From positions 11,984,001 to 12,048,000 of the forward strand of contig OX335649.1 of the NCBI GenBank assembly GCA_946894095.1: a stretch of 64,000 nucleotides of DNA, read 5' to 3'. Origin of the DNA: Incurvaria masculella. Lineage: Eukaryota; Arthropoda; Insecta; Lepidoptera; Incurvariidae. A program made the position numbers and the translations under genes. Positions 57,141-64,000 of the stretch are shown piece after piece. Position 1 is the first letter of the stretch; every line of letters begins with the position of its first letter. The notes under the pieces were generated by a model. That model worked only from the letters and a program-made list of their open reading frames with translations. It made no database searches and was not told where the DNA came from.

Positions 57141-57310
57141 AGTCTAATCTTGAAGTCTAGAAAACAGCTTTTAAAGCGGTTGTCAAAGCGATTTTTTGGG
57201 CGCAATAGATTCTGGAGCACGTGTTTCAATGTTTCAAGGTTTTCCGTCGAGAACCGCTATAATATCTGTTTTGTCGACCGAAATAATCCTGATTCCTAAG
57301 CGCAGAATTG
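57141..57310. mobile_element. Foldback MITE, copy 4, degraded
   Basis: Family blocks GAAGTCTAGAAAACAGCTTT, AAAGCGATTTTTTG, and the right end ATAATCCTGATTCCTAAGCG. The terminal bases are lost. Confidence 0.6.
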
Positions 57311-57333
57311 CAAGGATTGGTCTTCTGGTTGCA

Positions 57334-57486
57334 GGTGTGCGCATTGGACGGAAGGCGGCTCGCATCCGAGCGGCGGTCGGTGGCCGCGACGACGCGCCGC
57401 CGGCACGTCGCGCGCGCTCGCCTCTACTGCGTCTTCCTCATCTGCTTCACGGACGATGAGCTCGACAGGGTTGTCGCAGCTTTCTG
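57334..57486 (+). CDS. Candidate orphan GC-rich exon
   Basis: Follows TTGGTCTTCTGGTTGCAG, a fair acceptor. One frame (phase 0) reads VCALDGRRLASERRSVAATT, then RRRHVARARLYCVFLICFTD and DELDRVVAAF before a stop. About 68% GC in AT-rich surroundings, as for the CPR exons. It could be the last exon of an unseen gene, or an unexplained GC island; the minus strand is also open for 69 codons. No R&R motif is present and no family is recognised. Confidence 0.25.
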
Positions 57487-57489
57487 AAC

Positions 57490-58330
57490 ACTGCTGCGGC
57501 GTCACGTCACATTCATGGGTGGATGTGCCCTCTACATAATTTAATAGTTATCCTTCTGCATGTAACACGTCCCACAAGTCATCAGTCTCCATGCGTATTC
57601 CACAAATACATGAGTAATATTCTGCTACGTTTCCTGAAACAACACTTTGTCGTAATGGAGCATCAAATCGCATTCCCGATGGAGACCGATTTATATTTAT
57701 GGTACTGGGAATGGACGGTAACTACATGATATTACCTCAACACATGGGAACTCGGTGACTACGTGTCCCAAAATGATGCATCATTCTGTCGTTTGAAATT
57801 TCGTAAGTTCGTGGGCTGAACTTTAAAATTGTTTGTCCTGCCTGCTTCTTCGTTATTTTCTGATTGCAACCCGGCCATGTGACATAATACATGACTAGGT
57901 GTGCATTGCCTGGACAGAGCGCTACGTTCGTTCGTTTAATAAGTAGCTATCTGATTGTTAGTAATATTCTGAATGTAAACACTAATACACAGAACGTTGC
58001 TTCTTCGACACTTTTTCATCATTTTATCTTTTGAAAACAATATTATTCATATTTTTTACCAAAGTAACTCATTTTAGCGCTATTATATGTTTTTATTTAT
58101 TAATAAATATCCCCATGCTCTTTCAACATTCTACTTATTTCTACATTTCTACTTTCTCTACGATTATTTGATATTATTTAATTATTTACTCTTTGATACA
58201 TACATGTAAAGGGCGAGCTTATCGCTAAAAAGCAATATCTTACAACTAACCCTACCGAAAAAGAAAGTGTATAGAGTAGTAGAAGTTAAAAATTTAAAAA
58301 GAAAATTTCTTAAAAACTATTAAAAAACGA
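57490..58330. other. AT-rich DNA upstream of CPR-D
   Basis: No gene seen. TATA-like sequences occur at 58334 (TATAAAAAAA) and 58352 (TATAAAC), and an initiator-like TTCAGTTG at 58429; their spacing does not single out one start site. Confidence 0.35.
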
Positions 58331-58452
58331 GCCGATATAAAAAAAGACTTATAAACGAAAATCATAGACACACACACACATACGCAACTACAGTAAACTA
58401 CAGACATTATTAGAGCCACATTCAACAATTCAGTTGAGTGAAATAAATAAAC

Positions 58453-60353
58453 ATGGATCACTTATCAAAACAGGTTTTAAAATATTGGTCAATTCAAAGA
58501 CATACTTTAATTAATTATAATGGTATGTAAGATTGTTTAACTAACCTTAAGTTTCTGTGTACTCATGATTCAAATGATGATACTTTTCACATTATTTTGT
58601 CGATGAAAACACTAAGCTTATAATATTTAATGTAAATAATCTCAGCTATAAATAATTCATAGGATGGTCTTGACATTTTAATTCGACTGTCTTAGTGAAC
58701 ATAAATAGGTGTTTATAAATTTTAATACTAATGATTCAAAGAATTCGCCGGTTTTGTTTTATCGCGAAGCAGCAAAGATTTTTGTGTCACAACCTGTCGG
58801 TGTCTTAGGTGTGTCGGGTGCCCACGACTAAATCATGCTGGTGAGACTTCTCATTTTTAGAGAAAATTTTATAAAATCTTGTCACGAGGCCATGGTCATA
58901 TTGAATTATAATAAACGCATGTGGCCTGATTTAGAATTTATTTATTTATGCAAAGCCAGCCAATATTTTTTTGCAATTACATAACATTATCTTATGAATA
59001 GTGAAATTAAACGAATTCATCCCTGCTGCAGAGGTTGACAGTGTTCATAGTGATGGTGGCGGTCGCGGCGGGTGCGCCGGCTCCCGACGCCGCTGACGCT
59101 AACATCGCGAAGCTCCAGGATATGATGCCTATTCTCTATGACCGGAGAGCAATGGACGAAGACGGCGGTTACTCCTACGAGTGAGTATGCAATGTGCTAA
59201 ACGACGGTGGTGACGGCGGTCGCGGCGGGTGCGCAGTCACGGAGATCGTCGATCTCCGTGACTGCTTCAGGTGATCATTCTCTACGACCGAAGAGTGATA
59301 GGCGAAGACGGCGTCGGTTACCTCTATGAGTATGCACTGACCTAAACAATGGTTGTGGTGGTAGCGGAAGTTAAAAATTACGCTCGTGAAAATGCAACAG
59401 TTCTTTAGTAAGAGGACGATGTTATTACGTTTAATTATTTTGAATTTAGTTAACAGATGCTCTGTATTTACAGTATTGTAATGTGGTTAAGCTCGCGATC
59501 TTTTCGAATACTTACTACAGGTATTCGGATACGAATACTCGAGGTTATTAATTAGACGTTTCTGTTTATTTTCGGTCAGTCGCAAGCATAAATTCACTGA
59601 AACGTTAACAAAACTTCATCTTTATTGGCACCAAAACTACCATAGCAAAAACTTTGTTACTTCCTCTACTCGACTATGCAGATATTTGCTATCTTGATCT
59701 CAGTGAAGACCTACTCAATAAACTCGACCGTCTACTTAACTTGTGCATCCGTTACATCTATGGTTTGCGCAAGTTCGATCATGTATCCGAGTCATCTCCA
59801 TTGGCTTGATATCCAAAAAACGCAGAAACGTTCATGTTTTGTATATGTCTCTTCATTGTACATTGTACATGTTTTGTTGTTGTGTACATATTGTATATGT
59901 CTCTTCAGTATATTGGATGACGCTTTAATAATCTTCTTTCACATGGCGTTCCTCTCGCATGGAGAACGTACTTTTAGCTATTCCTGCACATAACAGCTCT
60001 TATTTCACTAACTCCTCCACTTTCATTGCCCCACGTTTATGGAACCTGTTTCCTTTTGAAATTAGGTCCTCTTCACGTATTTATTAAGTGTATTACTATA
60101 CTAGTGTATCAACAGTTGCATTATATATTTCAGGGTTGAAACTACAGACGGACAGTACAGGCAGGAAGTGGGCATGATTATCAACAAGGGCACTAAAGAC
60201 GAGACGAAAGTGGTGATGGGACAATACTCCTTCAAAGATGCTTACGGAAAAACCAAGCACTACATCTACATGGCTGACAGGAACGGTTACCGTGTGATGC
60301 AGGCTAAGCAGAGACAAGAAATGATCAAACTGAAAAAATCACTGCTTGGATAA
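58453..60353 (+). CDS. CPR-D: short divergent R&R cuticular protein, 3 exons
   Basis: Secreted, predicted chitin-binding protein of 129 residues. Exons: 58453-58473 (MDHLSKQ, donor GTTTTA, the weakest call), 59032-59180 and 60134-60353. Exon 2 gives the signal peptide core (RLTVFIVMVAVAAGAPAP) and an acidic stretch ending MDEDGGYSYE; the phase-2 intron sits at the same place as in the other three genes. Exon 3 carries the R&R domain: VETTDGQYRQEVGMIINKG, TKDETKVVMGQYSFKDAYGK and TKHYIYMADRNGYRV, matching the G-x-Y-x-F...Y-x-Y-x-A-D-x-N-G-Y pattern with R for the usual E before N-G. The end (KQRQEMIKLKKSLLG) is lysine-rich with no proline tail, unlike classic RR-1 proteins. AATAAA follows at 60400. 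Intron 2 holds a damaged copy of exon 2. Confidence 0.85.
59195..59350 (+). pseudogene. Damaged tandem copy of CPR-D exon 2
   Basis: GGCGGTCGCGGCGGGTGCG and, 60 bases on, ATTCTCTACGACCGAAGAGT, GAAGACGGCGTCGGTTACCT and TATGAGTATGC repeat the exon with a 147-bp period at the 3' side (157 at the 5' side). The middle is replaced by a palindrome and the donor is altered (TATGA|GTATGC). A third, vaguer start follows (CTAAACAATGGTTGTGGTGG). Not usable as an exon. Confidence 0.75.
59234..59264. repeat. Perfect 14-base palindrome, 3-base loop
   Basis: CAGTCACGGAGATC, GTC, then the exact complement. It sits inside the damaged exon copy where the native signal-peptide sequence should be. Confidence 0.95.
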
Positions 60354-60509
60354 AGACATCCAAAATTCAATTAGGAAAAGCCATGCAGTTTTTAAAGAGT
60401 AAATAAAATGTGTATATTCGGTCAAAACAATGACCTTATATTCTATATTGAAACTAATAAATACACGGACATTTTTCACAAAAGCCACGACTATCACCAT
60501 TGATACACA

Positions 60510-60625
60510 TCCTTCATTCAATGCATGGGATGGCACCAACCTTGGCGTGATAAATCCTACCACGGTAAGTAAGGAAGGGAGACCAATCGTTTTACGTGGA
60601 ATCCACGACCGACAAATCCCTTGTT
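60510..60625 (-). mobile_element. SINE scrap, reverse orientation
   Basis: TTCAATGCATGGGATGGCAC, GCGTGATAAATCCTACCACG and TTTTACGTGGAATCCACGAC match the complement of the SINE proximal body. Confidence 0.55.
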
Positions 60626-60629
60626 ACTG

Positions 60630-61260
60630 AATTGATTATTTATTAAATTATAGAACCATAAAACTATTTCGCAAATTATAAAATAATATATAGGGTTGAA
60701 TCTATGCATTGAATAATGTAGAGTAACAGCCCTTAAGTGCACACGCATAAGCCGATTAAACAATATTTTTTAGCAATTATTTACTATCAAATATCAGACA
60801 ATTACTTCAAAATATATTTATGTAATCATACAACTATTCTGTATTTTTTACAATAAATAGGGATAAAACATTTAAGGATAAAACTGTGTAAAGAAACCAG
60901 CATTGAACAATTTAGAGTCATAACTTTTAAGTGCACACGTATAGGTCGAACGACGTAACTGCATTCGACAACTATTGTCTCCATAACATAGTTACGTTCG
61001 AATGAAAGGAACGGAAAAGAATGATCCATCACGATTGCCGTCTAGATAACCTTTATACGTTTGCTGGCTGTAAAATAACGTTGTAGCAACAGATAAAATT
61101 GTTAAAGTACTGGTTAACCAAAGACACGATTTAGTTCAATGTGTCAATCTACAACTACTTAAACTGGATTACAACATGTCAATGGAAAAAATAAATAAGA
61201 CCAATTCGAACCAATTCTCAAAAATATTTTTTTTTACCTAACCCATATTGTAACCTAAGT
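60630..61260. other. AT-rich intergenic DNA
   Basis: Contains two diverged copies of a short block (AAGTGCACACGCATAAGCCG at about 60736 and AAGTGCACACGTATAGGTCG at about 60929), otherwise nothing recognised. Confidence 0.4.
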
Positions 61261-61269
61261 GTTCAAGTT

Positions 61270-61470
61270 CCTTATCTACCATCGCTCAAGTGTCGGCATT
61301 CCAAAAATAAGAATCAACCGATCCTGTAACTTGATCCTTAATCTATGGTCGGTACGCTATGGAATGGAAGTGTGTAGAATCACCTGGCTGGCGGCTGGCA
61401 TGGTTTTCGCAGACCCGTGCAAAATCGAAAGCCCGTGGGCGTGGCCATATGCCGACCTTAACATAAAAAT
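61270..61470 (+). mobile_element. LINE C-terminal fragment
   Basis: GIPKIRINRSCN-like sequence, TATGGTCGGTACGCTATGGA, and CACCTGGCTGGCGGCTGGCA; same family as 1415, with internal deletion. Confidence 0.65.
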
Positions 61471-61722
61471 GTGATTCGAGCCAGTCCGATAACTGTAGAA
61501 TAGCGAATGAATGGGATGCAAGAATGAAATTACCTTAACGATATGACGGCCTATTAGCTCATCACCATATCATATTTCCTCAATTAATTTGAGATGAGCG
61601 ATATCTACATTTGAAGCATTGTAATGAGATTTAGAAAATAATCTGAAAAAGTTTAGAAGAAAGATAGGGGAAGCATTGTGTCGATTCGAATATAATTGAG
61701 AAATTGGTTGGCTGACTTAATT

Positions 61723-61796
61723 GTCGGGATAGCTTAGTTGGTAAGAGCAGTGGGCATGTAATCCAAAGGTCGCAGGTTCAAATCCTGCTTCCGACG
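61723..61796 (+). tRNA. tRNA-Thr(UGU)-like gene, possibly a pseudogene
   Basis: A full cloverleaf can be drawn: acceptor GTCGGGA/TTCCGAC (one G-U pair), D-arm GCTT/GAGC, T-arm GCAGG/CCTGC with loop TTCAAAT, variable loop AGGTC. A-box TAGCTTAGTTGG and B-box GGTTCAAATCC are good. The anticodon loop reads CATGTAA, giving UGU (Thr), but position 33 is A instead of the universal U, and the top anticodon-stem pair is mismatched (G-A). No CCA is encoded and no SINE body follows. Either a tRNA gene with a sequence or assembly error, or a recently decayed copy. Confidence 0.6.
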
Positions 61797-62370
61797 AATG
61801 TCAAAACCAAAAACGTTTTCAGATTATTTTTCAATTGTAGATGTCGCTGAAACTCAATTGATGAGTTAACGGTAACGTTATCCGTTTAATACAAAACAAA
61901 TATCATGTCCTCAATAATTTTATAAGACCGCAAATCGCATTGTGTTATTTTAACTGGTCACATTATTGGTTTTTATTGCATTACGCAATTACATTTGAAG
62001 TTGTCATGTATAAATGTGTAATCCATGTGAATAAAATTATCACACGTAATTATGATTCCGGCCACAACAATGATTCACAATATCATCTTTTGTTACATAA
62101 TTTTATTGGAAGAAGCTATTCGGTTAACAACGTTAAAACTCAAGTAGGCGGATAATAAGCTGCTTAATAGCATGCGATAATGTTTAGCAACGCAACATTT
62201 TCGACAGGTTAACAATGCTAGAAGGCGGAGTGAGTCCATCCACAGACGGTTCTTCTGTCCGCGACTCTTATTTTGGAGTTATTGCGAAAGTGTGGTTGTG
62301 CAAGTCGCCGAAGACGTTTCGACGAGAGCCCATCGCACACATGTGGCGTGGCACCCATGCGGAGCCCAGG
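61797..62370. other. AT-rich intergenic DNA
   Basis: No recognisable feature. Confidence 0.35.
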
Positions 62371-62372
62371 GT

Positions 62373-62491
62373 GACTATTCTGGGAATTCCGTGCTCAGGA
62401 ATCTAGAATCTTTCCGCCGAGAATACCGCTTTGACAACGGCTGTCTAAGCGGTTTCCTCGACGGAACTACGCCTGATTCCAAGAATAGACT
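62373..62491. mobile_element. Foldback MITE, copy 5, internally deleted
   Basis: TGACTATTCTGGGAATTCCG, CAGGAATCTAGAATC at the left; CGCCTGATTCCAAGAATAGA at the right; the centre pairs TTTCCGCCGAGAATACCGCT with AAGCGGTTTCCTCGACGG-type sequence. Confidence 0.65.
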
Positions 62492-62499
62492 CGAGAAAC

Positions 62500-63100
62500 A
62501 TCCCTATGGCAACATTTATTCCCGTAAATTATGGACCCGTGGTCAAATCGTTGCATTCATGCTTATATAAACATCATCCCCAAATTCATTCGTAGTGGAC
62601 ACCCAAATTACTGTTTTGTGTTCATTTGTATGGCCGCTAACAGCGAAAAAGTTTCCCTTATGGTCTGGCTCTGGTGTCGGTCGGTCGCACGCATTTTTTC
62701 CCGAATTGTTCTCTGAGTTATTATTTGAGAATTTTGAAAAAAATGGTTAATATAATACACTCATGTAGTTGTGCATCAACAAATTACTTTTGCTCGTAAC
62801 GTCATAGTTTTGTAGAAAAAATGCACCCGAATGCGTTCACTGTTCTGTGATATTTATCAAATGTATAAAACTATTTTAAATAAAAAAAATAGCAGGTTAT
62901 TATAATAGGTATGAAGGGTAAAATCCAAAAGATTTGCTGAAAAATTTAATCTAAGCATGTCTAATAAATCGCACGCATGCGCATTGCAAGTGCGTTGATT
63001 GGTTTTAATGTAACTAAATACCTATACTTCGCTAATGCGACACCTGCTGTCAAGATATAAGCAGAATACACCCCGTGAGAGCTACATACATAGTTGCCTT
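62500..63100. other. AT-rich intergenic DNA
   Basis: Nothing recognised. Confidence 0.35.
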
Positions 63101-63104
63101 GCTG

Positions 63105-63380
63105 AGACCTACCTCATTTAGCACGGCTGCATGCAACTGGGTGGAAACACGGACAATTTTCATTGCCGCTACGACCAGAATCAAATCATTACAGACGTAT
63201 TCAGAGAAAACCTGTCAAAACTTAGTACGAGATTAGCACCCGACTAACCATACAATGACCGGTTTATTCCGGCGTATTATAGTTAGTCCGCCCACTCTGA
63301 ATACGGCTGTTATAGGTTTTACGTGGAATCCAGGCCACGAATGACTAATCCCCTCTCGCCTCTTACGACAAGCACAGGGA
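63105..63380 (-). mobile_element. Degraded SINE, reverse orientation
   Basis: ACGGCTGCATGCAACTGGGT, AACACGGACAATTTTCATTG and TTTTACGTGGAATCCAGGCC match the complement of the SINE; the middle is rearranged. Confidence 0.6.
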
Positions 63381-64000
63381 GAAATACTGTTAGACTACTT
63401 GTATATTTTTGAATGCCGGAAACTACACAAGACGTAAGTCGTGAATTCCGTGTCTATTCTAATCTAGTTCACGATCTGTTCAAGCATGAATCAAATACTA
63501 TTGCAAAACGTCATGCCATTTCTGTTCCATAAGAAATCATCTCTATCTCATCAAATGGTTTCTAAACAACCGAAGAACTTGGCACACATGTATTAAAATG
63601 CAATTTTCGTGTCCATCGCTTTGCCAATATAATTAATGCCATATCGCCCCGAACGCCTCCGCTGTCGCCGCCGCCGCCGCCAGAGGTCACCATGGCAGCC
63701 GCGACGTGTCGAGTGTCGTCGTGTTCTCAGTTCATCACTCTGTTGCGCCACAAACCTGTACAGGGTGCTTCTATGATGGGCACATTGCTGGAAAGGGTGC
63801 CTCTGGGTACACATTTTAATAATTATTTAAAAAAATAAGTTATTTTATTTTTCGCGAATTGCGAACATAGTTGTCTGTCGATCACAAGATTTAATTATCT
63901 AATTGCTCTCCTGTTAACGGTTGTTTAAAAAAAACAATACAAACACTTATGTAGTCATGCACTAACGAATTATTTTAAAATAGATTTCTCTAGCACTAAT
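63381..64000. other. End of window, no supported gene
   Basis: A short CCG tract (63664-63682) lies in a GC-rich patch (63640-63720). Both strands are open for 40-70 codons there, without recognisable features. Confidence 0.35.

Noticed and set aside
56750..57229. 159-codon minus-strand ORF as a gene
   Set aside because: No domain, signal peptide or splice context; the composition looks random and it overlaps MITE debris.
63593..63814. 73-codon minus-strand ORF, arginine-rich
   Set aside because: It is driven by the CCG tract; no recognisable domain, and the plus strand is open too.
1..64000. Bacterial-type operons, CRISPR arrays or phage modules
   Set aside because: Introns, pol III SINEs, LINEs and cuticle genes identify this as insect nuclear DNA.

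Overview
The window looks like nuclear DNA of a lepidopteran insect (moth or butterfly). The organism group is inferred from the combination of an RR-1 cuticular protein gene cluster with small, GC-rich exons in AT-rich DNA, and a repeat load typical of Lepidoptera: tRNA-headed SINEs, Helitron-type elements ending in CTAG, jockey-like LINE fragments, degenerate mariners and foldback MITEs. No species can be named from sequence alone. Long single-frame ORFs are not informative here, because every supported host gene is split by introns.

Four cuticular protein genes of the Rebers-Riddiford family (chitin-binding R&R domain) lie on the plus strand, all in the same orientation and with the same phase-2 intron just before the R&R domain. 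They are CPR-A (exons between 4158 and 10569), CPR-B (22258 to 31136, with its last two exons repeated at 34480-35492), CPR-C (50488 to 52534) and CPR-D (58453 to 60353). Each encodes a small secreted protein of about 120-155 residues: a signal peptide, an R&R domain, and in A and B a proline-rich tail of the HLPTPPPIP type. All are expected to be secreted by epidermal cells and bound to chitin in the procuticle. Their introns and spacers are packed with transposon debris, which accounts for most of the length.

Layout: 1-4 kb Helitron, LINE and SINE debris; 4-10.7 kb CPR-A, with a foldback hairpin in intron 1 and three decaying tandem copies of its R&R exon; 10.7-22 kb repeats, including a decayed gene-like segment near 12 kb and two members of a foldback MITE family; 22-31.4 kb CPR-B; 28.3-37.0 kb a near-perfect 4356-bp tandem duplication carrying CPR-B exons 3 and 4; 37-44 kb Helitron end, two head-to-head mariner relics and a jockey-like LINE; 44-46 kb a diverged 200-bp direct repeat pair; 47.3-48.0 kb an unusual secreted-looking ORF with three 35-residue repeats, convergent with a 45-codon membrane micropeptide ORF; 49.6-53 kb CPR-C hemmed in by transposons; 55.6 kb a SINE with a 5S rRNA-like head; 57.3 kb a candidate orphan exon; 58.4-60.4 kb CPR-D with a damaged copy of its exon 2; 61.7 kb a tRNA-Thr-like gene; the rest is repeat debris and AT-rich DNA.

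The most interesting points are the repeated partial exon duplications in two of the four CPR genes (repeat period 146-147 bp), the recent CPR-B duplication whose breakpoint lies inside a Helitron, and the 47.3-48.0 kb pair of unassigned small ORFs.
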